From: Phaeotremella fagi
Lineage: Eukaryota; Basidiomycota; Tremellomycetes; Tremellales; Phaeotremellaceae
Length of the DNA: 64,000 bases
Direction of reading: 5' to 3'
Assembly: GCA_001599715.1 (NCBI GenBank)
Contig: BCHU01000002.1
Location: 372,001-436,000 of the forward strand
The notes under the pieces were generated by a model, which worked only from the letters and a program-made list of their open reading frames with translations, was not told the origin of the DNA and ran no database searches. How positions within the stretch are numbered: position 1 is the first letter of the stretch; each line of letters opens with the position of its first letter. Shown here one piece after another: positions 12,705 through 24,470 of this stretch. Made by a program: the position numbers and the translations under genes.

Positions 12705-13078
12705 AATTAGCGATGATGGTCTTATGTATAATGGTGTGGAGTGAGATTCTTTACGTTCAAGAAAGACATACTGTATGGTGCAGTGTGCACTTCGTGCAAT
12801 GATATCGCAAACTTGCATTGCTGGACGTAAAGCTTAGCCTTCGCTACAAGTTCGCGCCGCTACAGCACTATGTGATCTGTTTGGGCGCCTTCGATATGCG
12901 TTGGAAGTCATCAGTCATCTCTTCCGTTCAAAAACCCTTCCTTCCATTTGTTGCTCCACCCTGTTAGCTGAGATATCACACTTTGCTATGTTCTCTCGTT
13001 ACTACACAACGCTTCAGCACACGCAGTTCCGTTTTCCACTTACAAGTCAATCATATCAACTCCAATCAATGAGTTTAT
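12705..13078. other. Intergenic between family A copies 1 and 2
   Basis: A 374-bp spacer. No gene is supported. An upstream in-frame ATG at 12901 would extend copy 2 by about 59 residues, but this extension has no counterpart in copies 1 or 3. Confidence 0.4.
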
Positions 13079-13551
13079 CGACCAATTTACCAACATTATC
13101 GACCCTGATTCGTCAAAGCAACGACACCCCAGAGAGGTATTTCACATGTCGTCTCGCAAAGACTCCGAAAACAAGATTGAGCGAAGAAGACAGAATCTTA
13201 AATCTCAACTGTAGATTCGAATCCGAATCAGGTGATGTCGTCAACATCGAAAACAAATCGTCAGTGCTTCGTGCGTTGAGTGAGATCATTGTATCGTCAA
13301 AAGCTTTCGGAATTGGCTTTGCCAACCGTGCAAAAGGTTATTCTGAGACGGAATTCTCGACCGACATAAAACAATCGGTTATCAATTCGAAGGGTGGTCT
13401 CCAATCATGGTCAGAGAAGAAGTCGGAGTGTGTCACAGTTGACGACATCAAGTCGATTATCAATTTACCAGATGCTCTTCGATTGGATGGGAAGAGATTT
13501 GATAGGAACGATAGTTTTAACAAGCTTGTAGTGAGAATTGATGATGTTTGA
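13079..13551 (+). CDS. Family A copy 2, uncharacterised small protein
   Basis: A single-exon frame of 157 codons starting at MSLSTNLPTLSTLI, chosen because this start aligns with the starts of copies 1 and 3. The protein has no signal peptide, membrane segment or recognised domain. It is mixed charged/hydrophobic and predicted cytosolic. Conserved stretches shared with the neighbours are PER(F/Y)-T-C near residue 20, LN/LTF-type beta-strand residues near 45-55, VLRALSEIIVSSK near 65, a QSW motif near 110, and a C-terminal DSFNKLVVRI. The three genes are head to tail on the same strand with spacers of about 370-540 bp, which points to tandem duplication. I do not recognise the family. It may be lineage-specific. 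Confidence 0.75.
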
Positions 13552-14094
13552 AAGAAGGGAGTGGGTCGGTAGGGTTTGTGATAAAAGTTGAGGAAGTCAG
13601 TTACTATATGTACACGATAGTATATTGATGCAATCCTGAATGGTAAATGCATGCACGTCTACTCCTTAAGAGTCCCGATTTGTACTAACAGCTGCACTAC
13701 CCGAAATGCCTTCTCGCCACTTTGAAAAAGAATGATAGCGCTCGTTCAGAGTAATCATATGGTGACGATGATTCCAGGGGGAAATGAAAGGAAAAGTATC
13801 GGGAAAAGACAGTGAAAGATTGCCAGACAGTTTTTGCCAATTTCAGCAAAACAGCTTTCCTTTCATACAGAAACATTTGAGAAGGCTGCGCTGGCTGAGA
13901 AAATACTGTATATGGATTCATTTCACTCATTCGTTTCCCTCCCAACTTCCCCTTTCCTCTTTAGAGAAACTTCACTATATTTCTGTGAACACATCAAGCT
14001 TTCCAAACCAAGACAACAACACGTCTCAATCCTACAAACAAGAGCTCAAGTGAAGAACACGACATTCAAACAAAGCGGTACTGAAATCTTAACG
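13552..14094. other. Intergenic between family A copies 2 and 3
   Basis: A 543-bp spacer; presumably 3' flank of copy 2 and promoter of copy 3. An upstream extension of copy 3 from 13834 is open, but is Phe/Ser-rich and unlike the other copies, so I regard it as non-coding or 5' UTR. Confidence 0.4.
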
Positions 14095-14619
14095 ATGAGT
14101 AACGACGCCTTATCCCTAGACCGTTTTCGCCAGCTAATTCACGTCTGTGAGAGGAGTAATGGAGGTTGGTTGAGCTGTAGATGTGCACCAAGCATCGAAA
14201 GCGATGATACTCTAATTGTCACCTTCAGTATCGATGTCACAATCGATCATATGAACGTCAAGCTTGAGGACCCATTAGAGTTGATACAGATTTTCAGTCA
14301 GATGCTCAGAGCTGGGGAGATCACTTGCTTTGGTGTTCCGAGAGAAGATTGTGAACAGGAAGACGAGGATGATGACCCTATTTTCGTCTCAGCTATCAAC
14401 CATATGATGGATCAGCGTAGTTTGAAGCAGTGGAAACGTTTGGGTGCTGAAGGGTTGTCTGTTACTGAGCATTCAGCTAGTTTCACTTTGCCGCCAGCGT
14501 TAGACTGGCGGAGTGCTGACGGTCCTCGTCTCTCGAGAGCTGAAAGTTTTAATAATCTTGAGGTGAAATTGGTGTACGCGAAAGGCGAAAGTGTTCATAA
14601 CGTTTTTACCAGTCGTTAA
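14095..14619 (+). CDS. Family A copy 3, uncharacterised small protein
   Basis: A single exon of 174 codons from MSNDALSLDRFRQLI. It shares the family A frame (SCRCAP near residue 28, LIVTFSID near 45, LELIQIFSQML where copy 2 has VLRALSEII, a W-containing segment near 118, and C-terminal ESFNNLEVKLV). It is the most diverged copy and has an acidic insert (EQEDEDDDP near residue 88) absent from copies 1 and 2. No domain, targeting signal or membrane segment is seen. Because it is intact while copy 1 is interrupted, the array seems to be evolving by birth and death. Function unknown. Confidence 0.7.
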   Translation: MSNDALSLDRFRQLIHVCERSNGGWLSCRCAPSIESDDTLIVTFSIDVTIDHMNVKLEDPLELIQIFSQMLRAGEITCFGVPREDCEQEDEDDDPIFVSAINHMMDQRSLKQWKRLGAEGLSVTEHSASFTLPPALDWRSADGPRLSRAESFNNLEVKLVYAKGESVHNVFTSR

Positions 14620-14740
14620 TACCTGAAATGCATTTTATCGAGTCTTGTACAGTATTACTGTATTTTGCCACCACCACCACCTTTCGCCACTGCAGCAACG
14701 TTGTTAATTCATCGAAACACTCCAATACTCTATCCACAAA

Positions 14741-15913
14741 ATGGATGAAAGATTGAACTTCTTAAAAGAAGATTACAAAACCCACACCAAAGAGCAAATA
14801 CCAATACGCACGACATTCCACCACAATGCAGAGAAAGCCAAAGGACCAGTGGAACTACTCTATTGGCCAAGTAAATCTGGTGGAATACCTGAACAACTGA
14901 CGATTTTCATCTTAGGTAGGTATACGAATCCAATCAATTCCATGAATTTCATCTGAAGAACAAGCTGTATAGGTAATCCAGGAATGCCAGATTATTATAT
15001 CTATTTCTTGAATTATTTATACGAAATCCTGCCTTCCAATCATGCAATCATCACGACCTCCCATCTTGGTCATTCACCTAACCTCGAATTCCCAAAACAA
15101 CCAATAGAGTTACCAGGACAGTTATCCAGTAAATTGGAACTGGTCAGTCTAATACGTGAATATCTAGACGATTGGTCAGCGGGTGTAACGAAGAAACCTA
15201 AATTATGTTTGATGGGACATTCACTCGGTGGTTGGTTATCTTGTGAGGTGATGAAGAAACGTCCTCAAGACATCTATGCCGTTTATCTGTTATTCCCATC
15301 GTTAGGATGGTTATCGGAAAGTTGGAACGGTAGGACGTTATGGGTAAATACCAATCCATCCGCTACCACCCATCAACCCTAATCAAATCCATAGCCAATC
15401 TTCACATCCCCAATAACCACCCTCCTCTCAATCAGTTCACCACTTCTAAAGCCCCTTCTCCCCTTAACCACCTTCCCACCCACTACCAAATCTCTCCTTC
15501 GCTCACCAACACTCATCAAACATCTACTCAAACTAGCTAAATCGGAGATGGAGTTGATTCAAGCTGCAGAAGAAGATTTCTTCGTTGATAACGGAGATGT
15601 GAAGATGGTTGATCAAGGGGTGTTTGGAGTTTGGTCCGATGATAATGCTGATGGCTGGGTTGGGAAGGATGGACCGCTTGTTAGGAGGTTGTTAGGTGGG
15701 GTGGGGAGACGGAGTGTTCTGTTGAAGAATGTACCTCATGCTTTCTGTTTGAGTGAGTACGATGTAGTACTTTAAATTCTGATTATTGGCTTAGAAGAGG
15801 AACATTCTCGTTTGGTAGCGGAGACTGTTGTCAGTTGGATCATCCCTCAACGATCCGTTGAGACCACTGAAGCTGTAACGAGTGACAATTCATTGACAAT
15901 CGGGCCAATGTGA
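14741..15913 (+). CDS. LDAH-type lipid-droplet-associated alpha/beta hydrolase
   Basis: Four exons (14741-14915, 14973-15343, 15395-15752, 15795-15913) give a protein of about 340 residues starting MDERLNFLKED. It shows the alpha/beta-hydrolase plan: IFILGNPGMPDYY (oxyanion loop strand), the nucleophile elbow LMGHSLGGW (GxSxG, Ser nucleophile), and a catalytic-His segment VPHAFCL near the C-terminus; an acidic residue near VWSDDNAD could complete the triad. The NPGxxxYY motif, the fPs-NGR segment and the HAFC ending are typical of the LDAH/UPF0554 family. Known: these proteins associate with lipid droplets and are linked to sterol ester turnover, though the true substrate is debated. It converges with the next gene with about 100 bp between stops. 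Confidence 0.85.
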
Positions 15914-16017
15914 TAACAGACCAATGGAAATAAAATTTAATTAAACATACATAGATCTATAGAAAGGGTATATAGAATGCAAGTGTATATCGGAACCCAA
16001 GACCCAAAGAAAGAATA

Positions 16018-17552
16018 TCACAGTAAACTCCTACCACGTCTACAATCCCATAATCCACCTATCTCGTTCCGATGGAAATTTAATCCTCTAGACGATAGAT
16101 AGTCAACGATACCGACTGTACTACCTAATGAGTTGAAGTATGTCTTTTCTGACTTTTGGAATCGACTTTCGAGCATGTACGACATGTGCTTATGGCTGTA
16201 CAAGTCGTTAGAAATGAATCACGTTTTACGTTAAAATGAACTCACTATAATGGGTATATCAATCCATAATCTTTACAAAGTAATGTGAATTGTTCAACTG
16301 CGTGAGAAGGTGTCCGACTGTACCCAGCAAACAGAGCTGGACTAAAATGGAGTAAGTTTCAATGCCACCTTTGTAACAGAAAGCTTGCACTCACTTAGCC
16401 AATAGACCTCTAGCAGCCATGACACCATTAACACCAGTTTCAATTCTCATCTTATCACCATCTCCAACCTCCCATAAATCACCGTTGGCAGCCGTAGGAA
16501 CCCGGCCTTTCACACATTCAACAGCGAATTTGATAGAATCCAAAGAAACCGGTTCCGTCGAAGGTTGAAATCTAGTTCGTCCATGTATAGTGATATGCGA
16601 GACATTAGCTTGTAAAGCTGTATCGATAAGTTGTTGTGTAAGTCTAAACGTTCACGTCGTATCAGCAAAACCAAAGTCACCCCGAAAAAATCATGAACCC
16701 ACTTCAAATCAGGATCAACTCTAATTTTAATACTAACCCCCCAACCCCAACCTAATCTATCATGAACACCTCTAACCATATCCCTAACCAACTCAGGTTT
16801 CCTTAACAGCGCACATCCAAGACCCTCAGCATGAGCCCATCTCTGTGGACAACCACAATTAATATCCAAACCATCGACATACGGTGCGATAAGTTCCGCT
16901 GAATCAGCTAAAGAAGCTACATTAGGTGAAGCGAATTGAGCAACTAGATTTCCACGGACTAGGACGGATTGTTTAGTCGGTTTGGTTGGGGTGGGTGGGA
17001 CTCTGTTATGAGGTCTCGGTTGGTGGTATGTCGTAGGTGCTGGTTTTGGTTTAGGAGGGGTTTGATTTTCAATCGTGAGGGAGCTGGAGCTTTTAGGTTT
17101 TCGCGGTTCCATCCAAAACACTCCTCGTTCATTTTTGGAAGTTGTGAAATCAGATATTCTAGCTGCTTGAGATCTAGAGAATTCTTCGGCTAGAGTCATG
17201 GGTGTATGGGTTATCTGTTTTTCAACCATTAGAAAAGAATATCGAAAAATCATGAGACTGCTTACTCACATGGGTCTCGTAGAGTGAAGTGAGATGTCTG
17301 AAGGGTACTATGAGGTGGTAAGCTTGGTCTAGGGTTAATCTTCTTCGCAGCTTACATTTCGAACATCTGACTAAAGGTGCTACACGAGTTTTGTTTTCAG
17401 TTCGTAATCCTTAGAGTTTACTCTCATAACTCACCTAAGATATTAACGGTTTCGAACCTTTCCAACATTTCTGCTGGTGAAACTATCTCTGGCGTAGGTA
17501 GATCATCCCAAACCCCTTCATCGATATCATCTCCATGATCAAGATTCACCAT
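16018..17552 (-). CDS. DUS4: tRNA-dihydrouridine synthase 4 (DUS4 type)
   Basis: A multi-exon minus-strand gene, start MVNLDHGDDIDEGVW at 17550-17552 and stop at 16018-16020. It has the FMN-barrel Dus features: APLVRCSKLPFRHL at the N-terminus, DINCGCPQRWAHAEGLGCA with the catalytic Cys in GCP, KIRVDPDLK, HITIHGRTR and NGDLW, and the MAARGLLANPALF phosphate-binding segment. The C-terminus (HKHMSYMLESRF ... NSLGST) fits the helical domain. Known: Dus4 reduces U20a/U20b in the tRNA D-loop using NADPH. A Pro/Ser-rich insert with KPKPAPTT near the N-terminal third is unusual, so this region could be partly mis-spliced in my reading. The call rests on several independent motifs. Confidence 0.9.
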
Positions 17553-17905
17553 ATTGTATGATTGGCAAAGTCAACAATTTGTCCCGTAATTTCAAGTAAG
17601 ATAGGAATTGGATTGATTTCAGTGGCAAACTTTTTTGTTGTGGCATTAACCAAATACATGAACGAAAGGAAACTATCGAAAAACTTCCTTCTTCTTTCTC
17701 TTCTTTTTCAACCCCTCTCTCATCTTTTATCATTACTGAAGTAACTTATTTTTTTGATTTTATGTTTTTAAGCCTTAAAAATATATCTAAAAATCCCAAA
17801 AGGAAACCAGAAAAAAACCTATTCACATGATTATCGTTCCTTTTGATTTATGAAACACTTTTCCGTCAGCGCCTCTGTATTGCTACCTGGATGACCTACG
17901 AATTG
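17553..17905. other. Intergenic, tandem minus-strand genes swapped (promoter of DUS4 / 3' end of acidic orphan)
   Basis: A 353-bp gap with AT-rich, T-rich sequence around 17745-17815. No gene is seen. It contains the DUS4 promoter and the terminator of the gene to the right. Confidence 0.5.
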
Positions 17906-19940
17906 TCAAATCATCATCTGACTCTCTTCACCTTGTTCTTCATCTCTCAATTCAGAATAAGCGATGCTGAGCCTTTCATTAAGGTCCGAATCAGCTTTGC
18001 CGGATGATTCTCCCTTAAAGACGGGAATGTTTTCCAACAATTTAAGTTGATTTTGAAGATCGTGTTGGAACTTGGTTTGAGCTCCTATAGACTAGGATCA
18101 GTTCATCATTCCAACTGATAATAGAAATCACTCTACTTACGTGCTTTGAGATTCTTGGAAATAGCTTTCTTTGAGATCCCCGCCCCATAAGTTTTATCTT
18201 TAAGTTTACCGATCTTATCATTTAAATCAGTGAGAAGCTCCACGACAAAATCGAAGATCTACTCACATCAACCCCTTTCTCTTTCCCAACACTAACCTCA
18301 TTAATCCTCTCTCTAAGAATTTTCTCCCTCTCCAATCGTTCTTTGATCTTCAACAACCCACCACTCAATCCAGACGAACCTGAATGTTGTTTGACCGGAG
18401 TTTGGTATTCGAACCATTCAGATTCTTCGTGACCATCGACATATGTGTAAATTTCGAAATAACCTCCACTGAATTCTCTCCATTCTTCGGTACCGTCAGG
18501 AAGTTGAACGAATCGACCAAAAACCTTTCGGACGTTTGCGAGCTCGTCGTCAGTGTATTCTTCATATTCATCAGAGTAGTATTCGTCGTCATCTTGAGAG
18601 ATGGAGTGGGTGGTATCGAAGTTATCGAGGACTTGTCGATCAATTTCGATAATCTCATCCTCATCTTCGTTGTCATCCTCATCGTCGTCGTCTAAAGTCT
18701 CAGTGTCATCCTCAACAACATCCTCTGAATTTCTTCTTTGAGGGGTGAAAAAGACAGCACGATGGCTGGCTGGAAGTCGAGCAACCGGTCGTCCTCGTTT
18801 AATAACAGCCTCTTCATCACCATCGCCATCCTCATCAACCAACTCCTCACATATATCAATATCATCGTCTTCTTCCTCATCATCATCAGATCCATCCTCT
18901 CTATCACCATCCATACCCTCCTCATCAGATAACAATTGATTACTAGCTCGACGTCTACTCATCAGCCCACTAGCTGGAACCGAATGATCAGAATCATAGA
19001 CTGAAGGTTCGGGAGCTTCGGTCTCTTCGTTACCAGCTTCATAACCGTCTGAATGAACCGGTGATTCTTGGTAGACGTTAGTTCCTGATCCTTCCCGGAC
19101 GTGACTTCGACGCAAGAAACGTCCTTTATCGATAGTATAGTCATCTAACGGAATGACGTTATTGATTCCTTTGACATCTTGATCGTCGATTTTGATGTTG
19201 GTGTCGAAGTTTGGGGATGTCGGAGTTGCTGGGATAAGTGTTTTAGTGTCACCATCAGATTCAGTCGAGAGTAACGGTGTCGGGGGAATGGAAACTGTAT
19301 CATATCAGCTTAGGAGATACTACCAGTTGAAGTGTGGGACTACCTACCTTGGTCAATCGCAACCTCGCTCATGAGTTTAAGGGCGACTTGCTCGAAACTC
19401 ATATGAGTAACAGTATTGACGATAGTAAGATGATCGTAAACAACAGGAGTTGACGGTGGTACAGATCGTCTAAATCTATTTCCAGGCGTATGCATACCTA
19501 CAGAATAAGGAAATCAATTCAGATCATTACTAGGAAACCGTTGAAAAACTGACCATCACAGATGCCTCTAGTATTACCAATACCGTCCAAAGCAACAGCC
19601 AACCCACGCATGTCAACTGCACTGCTCAAACTCCATTTCTTGCGTTCTTCATTTTCGTTCAACGATTCAGCTCGTTCCATAAAAGTAGTTGGTGTATGTG
19701 AAGGAACAAAGAGCGGTGGAGTAATTTGACCGCTGTTTGAGTTGACAGTGAAGAATTGAACTTCTTTTTGTGATGAGGTGGAATCTGTACTTGGAGATGG
19801 GGGATATGGTTTTTGACTATTCTATGAACATGTGGGTTTAGATTTTGGGGGTTTTGACTGGATATGTGGATTGGATGAGAGTGACTTACTTGACTACCGC
19901 CTTTGGGCATTTGAAAGTCGGTACAGTCAGCTTTGGACAT
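17906..19940 (-). CDS. Acidic, disordered orphan protein
   Basis: Multi-exon, start MSKADCTDFQMPKGG at 19938-19940, stop at 17906-17908, and the ending EEQGEESQMMI. The N-terminal third is Ser/Thr/Pro-rich. The middle has several blocks of Asp/Glu runs (for example around 18660-18720 and 18840-18910). Between them sits a short ordered segment with aromatic residues, ANVRKVFGRFVQLPDG then EEWREFSGGYFEIYTY, followed by a charged helix (KIKERLEREKILRERIN) likely to form a coiled coil. I do not recognise the family. Inferred: a nuclear or chromatin-associated acidic protein, with the aromatic block as its probable conserved binding module. Alternative starts upstream (19982) are less likely. Confidence 0.7.
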
Positions 19941-20521
19941 TTTCACCGCTAATGAAATGATCAAAAGGAGAAGGTTTATCACAAAGACGTTTCAGTGAGT
20001 TTGCGGATTAGAGTGAAGATGAAAATGAGAAAGGGATATTTAATCGAGTTGTGAAGGATGAGAAAGATAAAGAAATGATGATAATATAAAAGTAAATGTA
20101 AATGATTGAATGTCTTAAATTGATTAGATTGATGATCAAAAACTAAGATGAAACGTTACAGCAACATCAGATCAGATCACACAAACACAGTGGCATCCAT
20201 ACCGCCACTGAGTTGTACTGAAGAAGTGGGTGGGGATAAATGCATTCAATCGTTATTACTCTATCTTCAAGTACATGTTGTTACATAGTATGACCTCAAC
20301 AATAACATTGAGAATTCATCGTCAAGCCAGCAGATCGGAACCGCATCAACCTCCTTCTCTACCCCTTAGTATAACAAGAATCGAGGTCATCTTCTTACTT
20401 CTTTGCTGTAAGAACAGAATATCGACAAGCGATCAAAAAGAAAAAGGAATCAAAAGGAGATTGAGAAAGAGAAATGAACAGTCAGTATCGGTTTCCTGTT
20501 TATACCCAACAAACAACAAAC
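19941..20521. other. Intergenic between acidic orphan and PAM18
   Basis: A 581-bp gap containing the promoter of the acidic orphan and the 3' flank of PAM18. No supported gene. A plus-strand reading frame at 20230-20550 overlaps the PAM18 stop and has no domain or intron signals. Confidence 0.5.
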
Positions 20522-21062
20522 TCACTCTAAAAATGCCTTGGCCTCGTTAACCTTCCCAGCTAGATACGGTGCACCACCACGATCTGGATGATTTGCCAAC
20601 ATCAATTTACGATGGGCGTCTTTCAGTCTGTTGGCTGTTATTGGATCTCTGTATGGATGATTAGTACATGACAAATGAAATTTGGAGAGACTCGAGAGGA
20701 ATGGAGATCAGAATTACGATCGAATGTCTATGTTTTGATCGAAGATCAACGGCCAATTGGAAACTGGCAAAACAGCTTTCTTCAAATGTTCTCCTAAGAA
20801 CCAGTCATATCCAATCATCAAAAAGCGACAAAACAACAAACCCCATCAACACCAAATCAAACCCAACCAAAAAGAAAAGGTAAATCACCGCCACCCACCT
20901 TAAACCCAAAATCGCAATAGCCTCATTCCTATCCATCTTAGCCTTGAATCCACCTTTCACGAAAGCGTCAGCACCTGTTTTACCAGCTCTCATCATTTGG
21001 AATGCTAGTCTACCGGCTAGACCTGCTCCTAGAGCTGTGAGACCGAGGACTAATGTTGACAT
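20522..21062 (-). CDS. PAM18: Mitochondrial import motor J-protein Pam18 (Tim14/DNAJC19)
   Basis: Two exons, 20899-21062 and 20522-20648, joined in frame, give a protein of 96 residues. The N-terminus ([19 protein letters not shown]) is a single membrane span, followed by a Gly/Lys linker ([19 protein letters not shown]) and a degenerate J domain with the HPD motif in ANHPDRGG and the ending [10 protein letters not shown]. Order and length match Pam18/DNAJC19. Known: it sits in the inner mitochondrial membrane with the J domain in the matrix and stimulates mtHsp70 at the TIM23 channel, paired with Pam16. The single intron of 250 nt is several times longer than the usual intron in this window. 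It is divergent from the eL30 gene. Confidence 0.93.
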
Positions 21063-21429
21063 TTATTGGTGTGGGTTGAGTCGGGAAAGAGTGTGTTAAG
21101 TTGAGACTGTTTATGAAATTCGTTGCTCAATACTATGAGAAGGAAATTGATCGACTATCGTATTTACTGAAATGGATACGGGTTGAATTATGAATTTAAT
21201 CAAGTATCGATGGAAATTTATTGATCATAATCCAAAAACGACTTCGTAAATTCATCCTCTCGGCAAACATCCACCCGAAGAAACCCCCTGAAAGCCACAA
21301 ACTAAACCACCGAAACACCGAAATTCGACGGAAGAAAAAAAACTGAGACCCAAACTGCCACAATGAAATTGTCGACAATCTCTCTTTCTTTCCTTTCTTC
21401 ATCCAAAAAATCAATAATCATCATTCAAA
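21063..21429. promoter_or_regulatory. Divergent promoter PAM18 / RPL30
   Basis: The 367-bp gap separates two divergent start codons and must hold both promoters. It has a pyrimidine-rich stretch just before the eL30 start (21381-21410), common in fungal ribosomal protein genes. No specific factor site was identified. Confidence 0.5.
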
Positions 21430-22303
<874 letters not shown>

Positions 22304-22390
22304 ATTTAGACGATTAGGGGTGAATGATGCATTGTATTCATAAAGATCAGCAGCGGTGACAAGTCTAGCCAGGAGGCATGATTTCAATAA

Positions 22391-23825
22391 CTAAGATTTA
22401 TCTTGAGCACAAACGATCCTAATTACTTCAACCTTCGTCCCTCTATCCAAAGCCGAATCCCAAAATGTAGTCTGTTCACTTTCGAGCGACAACAATTCAC
22501 ATACCAAACCCTGTTGGGCTAAACATGTCAGGTTATAAGCATATATCGCAACATACCAGTAAGCTCGATGAACAGCTGGAAAGTTTCTTCATTCCGTATC
22601 GTCGCTGCTATGATAGCCAATCCATCGTCATCAATGAAATATTTGATCGTTGATATCAGAGCTGGTAAAAGTTCTGGGTCGTATATCTATACTCATGTCA
22701 ATGACCTTTTCTGATTGTTAATGGGGACATACAACATCAGCAGCAACAACCGTTCGTCGAATTCTACTCTTGCTGAAAGCCAATTCATCCCATGTAACTC
22801 GAGTATCCGAAATCAAATCCAACCCATCCATCCAATTCAAATGATGGATCTCAGGTGGATTAGGTAAATCATCTAAGCCAAGTATCAGTCATCGGAAGAC
22901 GACTTAAACGAACAACTCACTCAATTCAATATTCCTTTTCAATCTTCCCAGAGGAGTCTGTCGAACGTAATCCACAGATAATCGAGAATTGTCATTCGGA
23001 CATAGTTGATTTTCATCCGTTTCATCACCTAAATCAGTGGTGATGATATCACCATCCAGTGCTGATAACAATATCGAAAGGAAACCTGTTCCAGCACCTA
23101 ATTCTATGATCGGTGGTATTGCAGTACCGATAAGCTGGGACCGATCGGAATAAAGGATATCAGGATTTTTCAATATCTGATGAGCTAAATAGAGACTATG
23201 TCGATCAATATCATACATCTGAGTTGATCTTACCTAGCCGTCCTATGACCACCATTAGTAATTTACCATGATCAAAGTGTATTGACTTACCAAGTCCGTA
23301 ACCCCGTTGATCCACTTTGAACAGCGATCTGCTCCTCTAACAACGTTATACCACCTTCTCCAGCTCTTTCGGACCATTCTGGTAAATCGTATATAAAAGT
23401 TTTGAAAGATGGTTTAGGTCTATAGTCTATCGTTAGATCATATTTCAATCCCAATAGGCGATCAATGACATACATCGAAGAACTAGCAGTGTTGACCATT
23501 AAATCAGCCATAATCTCGTAAAAACCTTCATCGACCTCCTAAACAACATCAGTCAAATGCAAAAACAAAGTAAACCTACAGCCTCATCATCAGTCTTATG
23601 AGCATCTTTGATCCCTTCTTCAAGCAAATCAATCAATTTACGTAGGAATAATCGACGATATCCGTTCTCAGGTTGTGGTGGTTTTTGAGATGTTAAAAGT
23701 AACAGTAATTTCTCTTGATTGTTTTGGGTAACTATTTCTTGAGCCGTTGGGAAGTTTAGAAGATATATTGGATAGAGGGAGTAGTATTGTCTTTTCAATC
23801 TGTTTATACCCCTATCTTCACTCAT
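22391..23825 (-). CDS. EFM3: eEF2 lysine methyltransferase, EFM3/FAM86 type
   Basis: A multi-exon gene starting MSEDRGINRLKRQYYSL, stop at 22391-22393. The first ~120 residues form a helical FAM86-like N-terminal region. A Rossmann methyltransferase domain of family 16 follows: QSGSTGLRTW, the SAM-binding IIELGAGTGFLS, an acidic loop TTDLGD, and VVAADVIYDPELLPALI as post-motif II. The N-terminal FAM86 region plus a family 16 core is the EFM3/FAM86A arrangement, which methylates Lys509 of yeast eEF2 (human Lys525). Alternatives are other family-16 enzymes (METTL21/EFM2), but those lack the long N-terminus. Cytosolic; no targeting signal is seen. Confidence 0.85.
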
Positions 23826-24470
23826 GTTGATATTTTGTTGTTATTGTTCTTATTTCCTCTCAAGTCTCTGAACTGATTTCAACTTTTTGATCAACTACTC
23901 AGCGGAGCCCCAAGGTGTCGTATACCGAAACGTGGTTTACTCGTGACTCGTGAATCTTTTCTGATCCAAGGGTCTGAAAATCTTCGCCCTTTTCAGCGTT
24001 TCCTGGCCGACGACTGCGATGAGAACAATGGAAGTAGATGAGAGAGGAGAGCATCCAGGAAGCAACCGATTCTCTTCACATCTTTTACAACCCACGTTGC
24101 TTCGAAGGTGACTGTAACCTAATCGCCACCCTTTGGGTAGATCAGGGATAGGGGTGGTTCAGTTGACTTTATCTGCTCTCTAAATCTGTCTTTGATATAA
24201 ACTCACTGGTGAATAGCTACGTCTATGCCTCCCAAAATTGATGATCAATCTTGCCAAAAATATATTCACAACTATGTCAAAAATCATTCGACAAAAACGT
24301 CATTTCACGCCAAGTGAAACTTTTCTCGTATACGTATATATATATTTGCCACTAATCATCGTCTAGGGAAGGTTTTTTCGACATTCTTGGTCCTATAAGA
24401 ATCTCTAAGAGAACATGCGATATAAATTCCCCCATCTATTTAATTCTTTCATATCATCTCAATATACACC
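23826..24470. promoter_or_regulatory. Divergent promoter EFM3 / ABC transporter
   Basis: A 645-bp gap between divergent starts. A TA-rich stretch (tacgtatatatatattt, about 24332-24350) lies some 120 bp before the transporter start and is a candidate core promoter. No gene is seen. Confidence 0.5.
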
